Below, in pieces: positions 33,500-42,654 of a DNA stretch of 64,000 nucleotides. Both the position numbers and the translations under genes were made by a program. Position 1 is the first letter of the stretch, and every line of letters begins with the position of its first letter. The stretch is from Enterobacter sp. C2 (GTDB lineage Bacteria; Pseudomonadota; Gammaproteobacteria; Enterobacterales; Enterobacteriaceae). The stretch spans positions 1,054,001 to 1,118,000 of the forward strand of contig NZ_CP082269.1 in NCBI RefSeq assembly GCF_019880405.1, written 5' to 3'. The notes below the pieces were generated by a model. That model was not told the origin of the DNA. It did no database searches and saw only the letters and a list, made by a program, of their open reading frames with translations.

Positions 33500-34543
33500 T
33501 TAGCGCACCCTCGGATCGGTCACGCGAACCAGCAGGTCGGTGAGGTTATTGATGACCACAAAGCTCACGCCGATCAGCAGGGTGCCCCCCATGATTGCCG
33601 TCGTGTCCCCCGCGAAGAGGGCGGTAGTGAGGTAGCGCCCGATCCCCGGCCACGAGAAGACGGTCTCCGTCAACACTGCCCCTTCCAGCATGCTGGTGTA
33701 GGCGAGGGCAATCACCGTCAGCAGGGTCCCGCGAATATTGGGCAGCACGTGGCGCAGCAGGATAGTCATCTCACCCGCGCCCTTTGCCCGTGCCAGCAAA
33801 ATATACTCTTTATTCATCTCGCTCAGGCAGGCGGAGCGGGTCAGCCGGGTAATGCTGGCGAGGGAGTAGTAGGCCAGCAGCAGCACCGGCAGCACCAGAT
33901 GGCTGATGGCGTTTTTAAACGCCAGCGGATCGCCCGAGAGCCAGGTATCGATCAGCACAAAGCCGGTCTGCGGCGTCACGGTATACTGGTAGATATCATC
34001 CAGCCTGCCGGGCCCGGCGCTCCACTGCAGCCTGGCATAGAACAGGGCCAGCAGCAGCAGGCCAAGCCAGAAGATAGGCACCGAATTTCCCAGCAGCGTA
34101 AACGTGCGCACCAGCAGGTCCCACGGCGTACCGGCATAGCGGGCGCACAGCACGCCGGCGATAACGCCCAGCAGCGCGCCAATGATCAACGCGAGGGTAG
34201 CCAGCTCCAGGGTAGCGGGAAACGCTGAGAGCAGATCCTGGAGAACCGGCTGACCGGTGGCGGTGGCGACGCCGAGATCGCCATGGGCCAGATTGACCAC
34301 GTAGTGCCAGAACTGCATCGGCAAAGGCTGATCCAGCCCGAGCTGGTGGCGCACCTGATCGTAGGTTGACTGGCTGGCGTGATCCCCCACGATCTGCAGC
34401 ACCCTGTCAACCGGCGACAGCGCCGACAGGGCGAAGGTGACCAGCAGCAGGCCGAGGAGCGTGAGGGCGAGGGTAACGAGTCCCTGCAAGAGGGTAAGCA
34501 GAGGGCGCGACGAACGCCGCTCTGCGCTGTTTTGTAAAAACAC
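33500..34543 (-). CDS. ABC permease, DppB/NikB type
   Basis: 347 residues from a GTG at 34543 with AAGG upstream. Six helices; hallmark segments LGLDQPLPMQFWHYVVNLAH, FWLGLLLLALFYARL and the EAA loop EYILLARAKGAGEMTILLRH. Forms the channel with the DppC-like subunit. It follows the binding-protein gene by 20 bp. Confidence 0.92.
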   Translation of the reverse strand: MFLQNSAERRSSRPLLTLLQGLVTLALTLLGLLLVTFALSALSPVDRVLQIVGDHASQSTYDQVRHQLGLDQPLPMQFWHYVVNLAHGDLGVATATGQPVLQDLLSAFPATLELATLALIIGALLGVIAGVLCARYAGTPWDLLVRTFTLLGNSVPIFWLGLLLLALFYARLQWSAGPGRLDDIYQYTVTPQTGFVLIDTWLSGDPLAFKNAISHLVLPVLLLAYYSLASITRLTRSACLSEMNKEYILLARAKGAGEMTILLRHVLPNIRGTLLTVIALAYTSMLEGAVLTETVFSWPGIGRYLTTALFAGDTTAIMGGTLLIGVSFVVINNLTDLLVRVTDPRVR

Positions 34544-34563
34544 AGACGTTAATACCTTGAAGG

Positions 34564-36132
34564 TTATTTGGTTACGCGGTCATACCAGACCATATCCGCA
34601 TTCAATCCCTGCTGGTAGCCTTTTACGTTGTCGCGCACCACAATCTGCGTTTTACCCTGATCGACAAAGATATACGGAGAGTTGTGCTGGAGGGTCTCCT
34701 GCATTTTCTTGTACAGATCCAGACGCTTAGCCGCATCCGGTTCGGCCACCGCCGCCAGCGTCTGCTGGCTGAGCTCAGGGATCTTCCAGCCGTTCAGGCC
34801 CGCTACCGTGCTGGCTTTGCCATCGTTGTAGACAAAGGCGCTGGCGTTAGAGTGGGCATCGAAGTAGTCCGGGATCCACAGGCGAATCGCCGCCTGGTGC
34901 TGTTTGGCACGCACGCGGGCGTAAACCTGGCTGCCCGCCGCCGGAAGCAGATCCACCTTCACGCCGCCCTGGGCAAAGCTGGCCTGCATAGACTGGGCCA
35001 GAGTGATAAACGGCGGTTTGTTCTCCACGTCCAGGGTGAAGTGCGCATCTTTAATACCGGCTTTTGCCAGAATGGCCTTCGCTTTTTCCGGATCGAATTT
35101 AAACGGGTTATCTTCCAGCGCGCCCGGCAGGCCGACCGGCAGGAAGCTCTGGTGGATAAAGTACTGGCCCTTCAGCAGATCGCGGGTGATGCCCTCGTAA
35201 TCCACCAGCCAGCGAGCGGCTTCCCAGAATGCCGGATTGTTGAGCAGTGGGTTAGCGCTGTTCCCGGCGTTAAACACCAGATAGTTCTGTTCCGCAGAAG
35301 GAATGCTCAGCACCTCAACGCCTTTTTTCCCCTGCAGGGCGGCAATCTGATCCGCGCCGAGATCGCGCGCCACGTCGGCGTCACCCTGCTGGATCAGTAG
35401 ACGGCGGGAGGCGGGATCTGGCACGTTTTTAATGATGATGTTTTTAAGCTTCGGTGCGCCGCCGGGGGAGGTGGGGTTGGCATCCAGCACGATGGCCTGG
35501 TGCGGCTGATAGACGCGCATCTTAAACGCGCCGCTGCCGGCAGAGTGCAGCTTCAGCCAGCCGTTACCGAAGTCATCGCCTTTCACGTTGGCAGCGACCA
35601 GCTTTTCATCAACGATAGAGGCGATAGGCGTCGAGAGAATATTCAGCGCCACCGCCGGGCTGACGTCAGCAGTCCACTTTAGCTCAAGGGTATGCTCATC
35701 AACTTTCTTCAGCTGGCTGTCGATGTTATCCGGCTGCCAGCCGAGTACGTTGAGGATAAAGGCCGGCGATTTGTTCATCGTCACCGCACGCTTATAGGAG
35801 AAGATTACGTCTTCCGGGCGCAGCGGGTTGCCGGAGGCAAATTTGGCATCCTGCTTCAGGGTGACAGTAAGGGTTTTAGCGCCCGGATCGGCTTTCCAGC
35901 TCTCTGCCAGGACAGGATTGACCTTTTCAGGGTTGTCGCGATCGGGCTGGACCAGCCGTTGATAGAGGCTAGGCACCGTCTGGATGCTGGAGAGCTCGTT
36001 AGCCTCGGCAGGGTCAAGACTCACGATATCGTCCAGGCCCTGGGCCACCACAAGGGTATCCGGCGGTGTAGCGGCTTGACTGGTCGCAGACAGCGCGGCC
36101 AGCACCAATAACGGCAGCAATTTTTTGGTCAT
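34564..36132 (-). CDS. Peptide/opine-type substrate-binding protein (SBP family 5)
   Basis: 522 residues from the ATG at 36132, which has AGGGA 7 bp upstream. Signal peptide MTKKLLPLLVLAALSATSQA; mature start ATPPDTLVVAQGLDDIVSLD. SBP_bac_5 landmarks are present: LDPAEANELSSIQTVPSLYQ, SGNPLRPEDVIFSYKRAV, NAGNSANPLLNNPAFWEAAR. First gene of a five-gene importer operon (binding protein, two permeases, two ATPases). Substrate is not predictable: peptides, opines and metal chelates are all possible. It is divergent from the flagellin gene. Confidence 0.88.
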   Translation of the reverse strand: MTKKLLPLLVLAALSATSQAATPPDTLVVAQGLDDIVSLDPAEANELSSIQTVPSLYQRLVQPDRDNPEKVNPVLAESWKADPGAKTLTVTLKQDAKFASGNPLRPEDVIFSYKRAVTMNKSPAFILNVLGWQPDNIDSQLKKVDEHTLELKWTADVSPAVALNILSTPIASIVDEKLVAANVKGDDFGNGWLKLHSAGSGAFKMRVYQPHQAIVLDANPTSPGGAPKLKNIIIKNVPDPASRRLLIQQGDADVARDLGADQIAALQGKKGVEVLSIPSAEQNYLVFNAGNSANPLLNNPAFWEAARWLVDYEGITRDLLKGQYFIHQSFLPVGLPGALEDNPFKFDPEKAKAILAKAGIKDAHFTLDVENKPPFITLAQSMQASFAQGGVKVDLLPAAGSQVYARVRAKQHQAAIRLWIPDYFDAHSNASAFVYNDGKASTVAGLNGWKIPELSQQTLAAVAEPDAAKRLDLYKKMQETLQHNSPYIFVDQGKTQIVVRDNVKGYQQGLNADMVWYDRVTK

Positions 36133-36258
36133 CGGCAATCCCTGTAAAGTAATGTCACGAAAGGCGTTATCCCGCTACGTTAGCGGCGGTTAGCGTTTTA
36201 CCGAAAGTCTTAATTCAACTTAGCTTATGCGATAAATGCATAATGTATAGCCGTAGGT

Positions 36259-36286
36259 TAAAAGCGGCTCTTATCCCTGCCGAAAA
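36259..36286 (+). promoter_or_regulatory. Sigma-28-like promoter before lafA
   Basis: TAAA (36259-36262) and GCCGAAAA (36279-36286) resemble the flagellar sigma-28 elements TAAA and GCCGATAA, with 16 bp between them instead of 15. It lies 90 bp before the flagellin start; the sigma factor would be LafS. Confidence 0.6.
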
Positions 36287-36375
36287 ATAATTTTACCGCC
36301 TGCTTAATTTTTTCCAACCTGCGCCGCTTTAGCTCTGTACCTCAGCTGAGATTCATCTATTCAAGGAGCAGAAAC

Positions 36376-37287
36376 ATGTTATCCATTAATACCAACGCCG
36401 CTTCGATGGCGGCAGTTAACGCCATTAATAAAAGCAACGCCTCACTGAGCCAGTCCATGGAACGTCTGGCAACCGGTAAGCGTATCAACTCCTCTGCGGA
36501 CGACGCCGCGGGTAAGCAGATTGCTAACCGCATGCAGACCCAGTCTGACGGTATGGCCATGGCCCAGCGTAACATCGCCGATGCCACCGCCATGCTGCAA
36601 ACCGCCGACGGTATGTTTGACGAGATGAACGATATTCTGGGCCGTATGGATGAACTCGCGACTCAGGCAGCTAACGGAACGTACAGCGATGACGACCGGG
36701 CAGCTATGCAGTCCGAGTTCGACGAGCTGGGACAGGAGATGTCCGATATGCTGCAGAACACCACCAACGGCGGCACCAACCTGTTCAATAAATCTGAAAA
36801 TGGCCTGTTCACCAGCGCCTCTGGCGTCACCTTCCAGGTGGGGTCGCAATCTACCGATCAGATCACCATCAACATCTCCTCTCAGGTCAGCCAGCTGGCA
36901 ACGGATCTGGGGACGCTAAGCGCAGCGTTTAGCACTGACTATGGTACTGACGGTGCTGGCGGCGCATCGGCTAGCGGTACAGCCGGCAGCGAGCTGTTAA
37001 CCCTCGACTCAGCAAACGCCACCATTAGTGCGGTGCAGGACGTGATGGATGAGGTCGGCAGCATTCAGTCTACGCTGGGTGCGACTATGAACCGTCTGAG
37101 CAGCACGGCGACCAACCTGCAAAGTATGCAGGACAACACCGAAGTGGCGATCGGCAACATCATGGATACCGACTACGCCACGGAGGCCTCAAACATGTCG
37201 AAACAGCAGGTGCTGATGCAGACCGGCATCACCATGTTGAAGCAGGCCAACAGCATGTCCGGAATGGTCTCCAGCCTGCTGCAATAA
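36376..37287 (+). CDS. lafA: Lateral flagellin
   Basis: 303 residues, short for a flagellin, consistent with lateral type. The conserved N-terminal coiled-coil (MLSINTNAASMAAVNAINKS, RINSSADDAAGKQIANRM) and C-terminal coil (SKQQVLMQTGITMLKQANSM) are intact; the central variable region (about 175-215) is small and rich in Ser, Thr, Gly and Ala (GASASGTAGSE) and offers possible O-glycosylation sites. It has its own promoter and a strong terminator, so it is expressed at higher levels than the laf genes behind it. The preceding gene is a divergent ABC transporter, not lafW/lafZ. Confidence 0.95.
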   Translation: MLSINTNAASMAAVNAINKSNASLSQSMERLATGKRINSSADDAAGKQIANRMQTQSDGMAMAQRNIADATAMLQTADGMFDEMNDILGRMDELATQAANGTYSDDDRAAMQSEFDELGQEMSDMLQNTTNGGTNLFNKSENGLFTSASGVTFQVGSQSTDQITINISSQVSQLATDLGTLSAAFSTDYGTDGAGGASASGTAGSELLTLDSANATISAVQDVMDEVGSIQSTLGATMNRLSSTATNLQSMQDNTEVAIGNIMDTDYATEASNMSKQQVLMQTGITMLKQANSMSGMVSSLLQ

Positions 37288-37305
37288 GCGACCAGGTTGT
37301 AATCG

Positions 37306-37339
37306 GCCATACCGCGCCTGTGCGGTATGGCTGTTTTTT
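37306..37339 (+). terminator. Intrinsic terminator after lafA
   Basis: A perfect 10-bp stem (GCCATACCGC / GCGGTATGGC, 6-nt loop) is followed by TG and six T, 18 bp past the stop. Confidence 0.92.
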
Positions 37340-37482
37340 CTGCTATGGCCACTCCGGGGAAACGAGCTTTCCCTGTCTGCGGAAGTTGCTCTTCCCTTTC
37401 TTCTTTGTAACTTATTGAATTTAAATCTATAAAATTTTGGCATCGTTATTGCTATACGTATTTATAACTGAATGGAGCGACG

Positions 37483-38799
37483 ATGATAAATCCGCAAATC
37501 ATGGCGAAAAAATTTGCCCTAATGGACATCTCTACCCGGGCAAGTCAGCTGGAGCGTCAGCAAACCGATCTGGATACCGAAAACGCTGCGCTATCGACGC
37601 TGGACAGCGCCCTGACGTCCTTCCAGTCGGCGGTTGATGCGCTGAACAGCGACACCAGCGGGGCAGTGGTGAATACGGTTAAGGCAAACAACGATGCCGC
37701 CACCGCGACTGCCAATTCCGAGGCGCAGGCAGGCACCTACACGTTTTATGTTCAGCAGTTGGCGACCGCCCAGCAGAGTACCTTCAATATCACCGACGGC
37801 GATATTCCTAATAGCGGCACGTTTACGCTTACGATGGGCGACAGCGAGATGGATATCGATCTCGCCCAGGCCGATGCCGATGCCGACGGGAGCGTATCCG
37901 TCAGCGAACTATGCAGCGCGATCAATAGTGCGGAAGATAATCCAGGCGTTACCGCCACGCTGGTAAACACCGGCGACTCAACGACGCTAATGCTCACCGC
38001 CGATGAGACCGGGCAAGAGCATGCTTTTACGGTCTCAGCCAGCGGCATCGATCCCAGCTCGGCCTTTGCAGCCGATCTGAGCGCGCAAAAGGATCTCTCT
38101 GCCGCCCAGGACTCGGTTATATATCTCGGCAGCTCGCCGGAAGAGGGCGTGGAGATCACCAGCGGCTCTAATACCTATAACGACCTTATCCCGGGCGTCT
38201 CAATCACCTTCGCCGAAACCTCAGAGGCGGAGGGGCCCATCACGTTTACCGTAGCGAACGACGCATCGGCATCGCAGGAGAAGGTGCAGACGTTTGTCGA
38301 CGCCTACAACACGCTGGTGGATACCCTCGATTCATTAACCACCTTTGGTAGCAACGGCCAGCCAGCGGGCCCCTTTGCTGGCGACGCGGGGGTCTCCTCG
38401 CTGGAGCGCCAGATCCAGAGCATTACCCACGCCACCTATAACGGCGTCTCAATGCTCGACTACGGCATCGCGCTTGACGCAGAGGGTCATCTGCAAATCG
38501 ATTCCGAGCAGTTTAGTGCTGCGATGGCGGAGAACCCGGCGGGCCTGAACGCGCTCTTTGTCGGTGACGACAGTATGACCACTCAGCTCGACAGTGTGAT
38601 GGAGACCTGGCTGGATGATAACACCGGCGTGATTATTCAGCGGCAGAATGCGCTTACCGACGAGCAGGACAAACTCACCCGTGACGTTGATCAGGTTAAG
38701 CAGACCTATAACGCCTCCTACGAGCGCTATTTGCAGGAGTACACCTCTACGATGGTGGAGATCTATTCGATGCAGATAAGCATGGCGGCGTTTGCCTGA
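37483..38799 (+). CDS. lafB: Lateral flagellar cap protein (FliD)
   Basis: 438 residues. The N-terminal coil (INPQIMAKKFALMDISTRAS, LERQQTDLDTENAALSTLDS) and the C-terminal coil (QNALTDEQDKLTRDVDQVKQ) bracket an acidic, repeat-like middle region (residues about 70-290). FliD caps the filament tip and helps flagellin subunits to add. A 143-bp gap with AT-rich sequence separates its start from the lafA terminator, so it needs a promoter of its own; I see no convincing sigma-28 match. GGAGCG lies upstream. Confidence 0.92.
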   Translation: MINPQIMAKKFALMDISTRASQLERQQTDLDTENAALSTLDSALTSFQSAVDALNSDTSGAVVNTVKANNDAATATANSEAQAGTYTFYVQQLATAQQSTFNITDGDIPNSGTFTLTMGDSEMDIDLAQADADADGSVSVSELCSAINSAEDNPGVTATLVNTGDSTTLMLTADETGQEHAFTVSASGIDPSSAFAADLSAQKDLSAAQDSVIYLGSSPEEGVEITSGSNTYNDLIPGVSITFAETSEAEGPITFTVANDASASQEKVQTFVDAYNTLVDTLDSLTTFGSNGQPAGPFAGDAGVSSLERQIQSITHATYNGVSMLDYGIALDAEGHLQIDSEQFSAAMAENPAGLNALFVGDDSMTTQLDSVMETWLDDNTGVIIQRQNALTDEQDKLTRDVDQVKQTYNASYERYLQEYTSTMVEIYSMQISMAAFA

Positions 38800-38827
38800 G
38801 CGACAGAGAAACAGAGGAATTGACGTT

Positions 38828-39220
38828 ATGTACGCTTCTGATAACGGCTATGGCCACTATAAAGATATCGATCTGGCCTCCCGTACGGCCTCGGCGTCGC
38901 CGTTGGAGCTGGTGCTGGTGCTCTACGCGGGTCTGCTGGAGGAGCTGGAGCGAGGCAAAAGTCATATCACGCATAAACGCTATGACCGCAAGGCTAAAAG
39001 CATCAACAAATGCATCGACATTCTTAACGCGCTGACCAGCTCGCTGGAGTTTGAGAGCGGCGGCGAACTGGTGCTGAACCTGGCGCGGCTGTATGACCAC
39101 TGTGTCTATCGCCTGTATGAAGCCAGCAGTGAACTCAATACGCAAAAAATAGACGAGGTTGTGCTGATTTTGACCAACCTGCATGAGGGCTGGCAGGGGC
39201 TGGCGAAAAAGCTGGGTTAA
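38828..39220 (+). CDS. lafC: Lateral flagellar export chaperone (FliS)
   Basis: 130 residues from the ATG at 38828, with GAGG 10 bp upstream. Shows the FliS fold, with the conserved ASPLELVLVLYAGLLEELER and RKAKSINKCIDILNALTSSL helices. It keeps flagellin unfolded before export and binds its C-terminus. Lies 28 bp downstream of lafB and 3 bp before lafD. Confidence 0.9.
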   Translation: MYASDNGYGHYKDIDLASRTASASPLELVLVLYAGLLEELERGKSHITHKRYDRKAKSINKCIDILNALTSSLEFESGGELVLNLARLYDHCVYRLYEASSELNTQKIDEVVLILTNLHEGWQGLAKKLG

Positions 39221-39223
39221 CCG

Positions 39224-39541
39224 ATGGAAACGCAAACCGTAAATGAGCAGATGGATGCGCTGCTGAATGCCATGCATGAAGCATTGAATAAGCAGCGCTG
39301 GCGCAGGATGCCAGCGCTACATACCCGCCTGATGGTGCTGTTTAACGCATACTGCGCCAGCCAGCCGCCGGAAGAGGAGCTGACGGCGCTCAAGGCACGG
39401 CTGCGTCAGGCATACGGCGAGATCATCGCCCGGCGAACCGAACGGGCAGCGCTGCTGAAGGCGCGAATGGAGAAACATCGCCAGCAGCGCGAGGGGGCGT
39501 TGGCCTACTCGCTGGTGAATATCCTGTCGGAGCAGCCATGA
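39224..39541 (+). CDS. lafD: Lateral flagellar protein LafD (FliT-like chaperone)
   Basis: 105 residues, mainly helical, highly charged (KARLRQAYGEIIARRTERAA). No strong motif; FliT-like identity rests on size, helix content and position right after fliS. FliT binds the cap protein FliD and helps its export. Starts 3 bp after lafC and overlaps lafE by 4 bp. Confidence 0.75.
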   Translation: METQTVNEQMDALLNAMHEALNKQRWRRMPALHTRLMVLFNAYCASQPPEEELTALKARLRQAYGEIIARRTERAALLKARMEKHRQQREGALAYSLVNILSEQP

Positions 39542-40578
39542 ATACGCTGAGCTTACTGACCAACGCGCTAATGCAGCGTCTTGCGTCGGCCTCCGTTCAG
39601 CCGCAGGCGGACAACCCGCAGATGCATACCTTCACGCTGCCGAAAACCGTTCAGAATGCTCTGCCAGAGCGCCTGCAAATCCTGGCCGAGGGGACAAGAG
39701 ATCGGGCGCCCGTTGAAAAGCAGGCTAAACCTGCCCACCAGGATGAAACCGAGGCTCAGCCGCTGGAGGCGTTGCTGGCCGTGTTACTGATGCCTGAACG
39801 TCCCGCCGTAGTGGAAAAAAGAACGCAGGCGGCACTGCCGGAGCAGATAGCGCAGCCTGTATTGTCAATGCAGATACAGTTAACGCGCGGCGCGTTGCCG
39901 GTGCAAATGCCGGCCACAACGCCGAAACAGCTGGCAGATCAGGTTCGTTTGGCTACGGAAAATCTCCCTGCGGTAGCCTCGTTAGGTACGCAGACAGAGG
40001 CCCCGCGACCGGCGCGGCCTGGAGCGCTACGTCATGCGGTGAATGAAAAAGGGGTTCCCGATCGGCCAGAACCCGCATCGCTGGCGGTACATACCTCCTC
40101 CTTTATCCCCGACGATGGCCGCCTTTTACACGCCAGAGCACGACCGGAGCAGATCGTAAGCGTTGATACCCGGGCCGCGCAGTGGGGCGAGGCGCTGGTC
40201 CACATGCTGAAAGAGAACATCCATTTTCAACTTAGCCAGCAGCAGCAGATCTCCACCATTCGCCTCGATCCACCGTCGCTGGGCAAGCTGGAGATCGCTA
40301 TTCAGTTGGATGCAGGCAAATTGACGGTGCATATCGGCGCGTCCCATGCGGATGTCTGCCGCACCCTGCAGCAGTGTGGGGAGTCGCTACGGATCCAGCT
40401 TACCCAGCAGAACTTTGTGCAGGTAGAGGTCCAGGTCTCTCCTGACGGACAGTCGCAATCTGATGCACGACGGCAGCGCGAGGATCGGCAAAACGCTACG
40501 CCAATACGCTCTGCCATCGAGCTGGATGCTGATGAGAGTGGTTTGCATAAGAGTGAAAGTCTATTAATTAAAGTGTGA
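39538..40578 (+). CDS. lafE: Lateral hook-length control protein (FliK)
   Basis: 346 residues. The first 200 are proline/alanine/glutamine-rich and low in order, as expected for the molecular-ruler segment. The C-terminal domain (residues about 215-320) is the conserved FliK_C: STIRLDPPSLGKLEIAIQLD, then CRTLQQCGESLRIQLTQQNF. It sets hook length and triggers export-substrate switching with FlhB (LfhB here). Length is shorter than E. coli FliK (375). Confidence 0.85.
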   Translation: MNTLSLLTNALMQRLASASVQPQADNPQMHTFTLPKTVQNALPERLQILAEGTRDRAPVEKQAKPAHQDETEAQPLEALLAVLLMPERPAVVEKRTQAALPEQIAQPVLSMQIQLTRGALPVQMPATTPKQLADQVRLATENLPAVASLGTQTEAPRPARPGALRHAVNEKGVPDRPEPASLAVHTSSFIPDDGRLLHARARPEQIVSVDTRAAQWGEALVHMLKENIHFQLSQQQQISTIRLDPPSLGKLEIAIQLDAGKLTVHIGASHADVCRTLQQCGESLRIQLTQQNFVQVEVQVSPDGQSQSDARRQREDRQNATPIRSAIELDADESGLHKSESLLIKV

Positions 40579-40584
40579 TAAAAG

Positions 40585-41058
40585 ATGAAAAAAATAGTCA
40601 TTACAGGCCTGGTTGGCGTAGTGCTTTCTATTCTTATTGGTGGCGGTGCGGCATGGTTTGTTATTAACACGATGCAGCCCACCGGAGCCGCTGGCAAACT
40701 CTCTTTAAAAAAGAGTCTGCCAGAGAAAAAGAAAAAGCACACCAACGATATGTTTGTGGCATTAAAGGAGTCCGTCATTACGCTCAGCGATGCCCAGAGT
40801 GAAGACCACTATATGCTACTGGCATTGACGATGGTGGCAGAGAGCGAAGAGGCGGCTAAAAAGATTCAGGCCGACGAGCCGCTTTATCAGAGCATTATTT
40901 TAACGACGCTGGCGGATAGGGAATATGAGAAAGTCCGCGCTTTAAAAATCAACGAAATAAAAGCATTGCTTAATACAGCGTTAAACCGTGAACTAAAACT
41001 ACGGGATACGCCAGTGCCCTATAGCGATATATTGATCAGCAAAATGGTTTTCCAGTGA
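40585..41058 (+). CDS. lafF: Lateral flagellar FliL
   Basis: 157 residues with one N-terminal membrane helix (MKKIVITGLVGVVLSILIGG) then a periplasmic domain (HTNDMFVALKESVITLSDAQ). It matches FliL in size, topology and gene position next to sigma-28 and stator genes; FliL stabilises the stator around the motor. Its stop overlaps the lafS ATG (TGATG). Confidence 0.85.
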   Translation: MKKIVITGLVGVVLSILIGGGAAWFVINTMQPTGAAGKLSLKKSLPEKKKKHTNDMFVALKESVITLSDAQSEDHYMLLALTMVAESEEAAKKIQADEPLYQSIILTTLADREYEKVRALKINEIKALLNTALNRELKLRDTPVPYSDILISKMVFQ

Positions 41059-41771
41059 TGCTGACGTCAGCAACCCATGAGACGCAGGCATTTCAGACGC
41101 TCTCTCCCCTAACGCCTGCTCAGGAGAGCCACTACCTACAAGCCTATCTGCCGCTGGTGCGCAAGGTGGTAAAACAGCTTGCACCGCAGTGCAGCTGCGT
41201 GATGGAGCGAGAGGATATGCAGCAGGTGGCGCTCATCGGTCTGCTGGACGCCCTGCGCCGCTATGGCAAGCCTGACGAGGGGTTTGGCGGCTATGCGGTG
41301 CAGCGCATTCGCGGGGCGGTGTTGGACGCGCTGAGACGCCTTGACTGGCGTCCGCGTCAGCTCCGGCAAAAGTTTTATCACATTAAAGATCTGATACGGG
41401 AGCGGCGGAAAACGCTGGGCCGCGAGCTGGAACCCGGTGAGCTGGACGGCGTAAGCGCCGCGGAGTATCAGCAGTATCTTGCGCTGGAGGGCGCCGATAC
41501 GCTCGACAGCCTGGATGCGCTGCTTAGCGATCGCCCCGGCGAGCTGCCGCTGCAGGGACGCAGGCTGGAAGATCAGATCGTAACGCAACATATGCTAAGC
41601 CGGGCGTTGCAAACGTTGTCAGCAAAAGAGCAGCAGATCCTCTATTTATATTATCAGCAGGATATGAATCTAAAAGAGATCGCCCTGGTGCTGGGGCTCA
41701 CCGAAGCCAGAATTTGTCAGCTCAATAAAAAGATAGCGGAAAAGCTACGCACCTATTTTTTCAGCCACTAA
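41058..41771 (+). CDS. lafS: Lateral flagellar sigma-28 factor (FliA)
   Basis: 237 residues from the ATG at 41058 within the lafF stop; an in-frame GTG at 41055 is an alternative. Region 2 is clear: ALIGLLDALRRYGKPDEGFG, AVQRIRGAVLDALRRLDWRP; region 4 lies near the end (LPLQGR..., LSAKEQQILYLYYQQDMNLK, LVLGLTEARICQLNKKI). It directs core RNA polymerase to late lateral promoters such as that of lafA and is held by LfgM, encoded about 19 kb downstream. Confidence 0.93.
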   Translation: MLTSATHETQAFQTLSPLTPAQESHYLQAYLPLVRKVVKQLAPQCSCVMEREDMQQVALIGLLDALRRYGKPDEGFGGYAVQRIRGAVLDALRRLDWRPRQLRQKFYHIKDLIRERRKTLGRELEPGELDGVSAAEYQQYLALEGADTLDSLDALLSDRPGELPLQGRRLEDQIVTQHMLSRALQTLSAKEQQILYLYYQQDMNLKEIALVLGLTEARICQLNKKIAEKLRTYFFSH

Positions 41772-41787
41772 CCGTTGCGAGATATTC

Positions 41788-42654
41788 ATGCAAAAAATAT
41801 TAGGATTATTAATTATATTGGGCTGCGTTTTTGGGGGCTATTTTGTTGAGGGTGGTCAACTGGTGGCTATTTGGCAGCCTGCGGAAATTATGATCATTAT
41901 CGGCGCAGGTGTCGGGTCCATGATTATTGCCAACCCATTACATGTGCTGCGTGAAATAGCCCATCAGATTAAAGGCGTGATCGGCAAGAAAAAGCTTGGG
42001 GCTGAATTTCAGCGTCAGCTTTTAATGTGCCTGTATGAGCTGCTTGAAATGGTACAAACCGGCGGGTTACGCATGCTCGATCAGCATATTGAGCAGCCGG
42101 AGGAGAGCACCATATTTCAGAAATTCCCGCTGATTCTTAAACAGAAGCGGCTGGTGATGTTTATCGCCGATAATTTTCGCCTGATGGCGATGGGAAAAAT
42201 CGACGCCCATGAGCTGGAAGGGATCCTCGATCAGGAGTTGGAGACCATTGAGGAGGAGCTGCTTACCCCCTCACGCTCGCTGCAGCGGACGGCAGAAGCG
42301 ATGCCGGGGTTTGGTATCTGCGCGGCGGTGCTGGGGATCATCATTACGATGCAATCCATTGACGGCTCGATTGCGTTGATTGGCCTGAAAGTGGCCGCTG
42401 CGCTGGTGGGGACCTTTCTGGGCGTCTTCTTTTGCTACTGTTTTATGGATCCGCTGGCCAATGCGATGGAGCAGCAGGCGCGCGCCGAGCACTCTCTGCT
42501 GGAGTGCGTCCGCACCGTGCTGGTGGCACAGGCCGGAGGCAAGCCGACGCTGTTAGCGGTAGATGCGGGTCGCAAGCTGCTACATCTGGCCTCGAAGCCC
42601 ACCTTTGCCAACCTTGATGCCTGGGTTAACGCCATGCTGGAGGAGGAGGAGTAA
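41788..42654 (+). CDS. lafT: Lateral stator protein MotA
   Basis: 288 residues, four helices. Hallmarks: QPAEIMIIIGAGVGSMII at helix 2, large cytosolic loop (residues about 55-165) and the late AEAMPGFGICAAVLGIIITM where the conserved proline of MotA lies in helix 3. Shares the TAATG overlap with lafU. Powers rotation by proton flow with LafU. Confidence 0.95.
   Translation: MQKILGLLIILGCVFGGYFVEGGQLVAIWQPAEIMIIIGAGVGSMIIANPLHVLREIAHQIKGVIGKKKLGAEFQRQLLMCLYELLEMVQTGGLRMLDQHIEQPEESTIFQKFPLILKQKRLVMFIADNFRLMAMGKIDAHELEGILDQELETIEEELLTPSRSLQRTAEAMPGFGICAAVLGIIITMQSIDGSIALIGLKVAAALVGTFLGVFFCYCFMDPLANAMEQQARAEHSLLECVRTVLVAQAGGKPTLLAVDAGRKLLHLASKPTFANLDAWVNAMLEEEE

Noticed and set aside
37420-37450. 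Possible sigma-28 promoter before lafB
   Set aside because: TAAA is present but the -10 match (CATCGTTA) is too poor to support a call.
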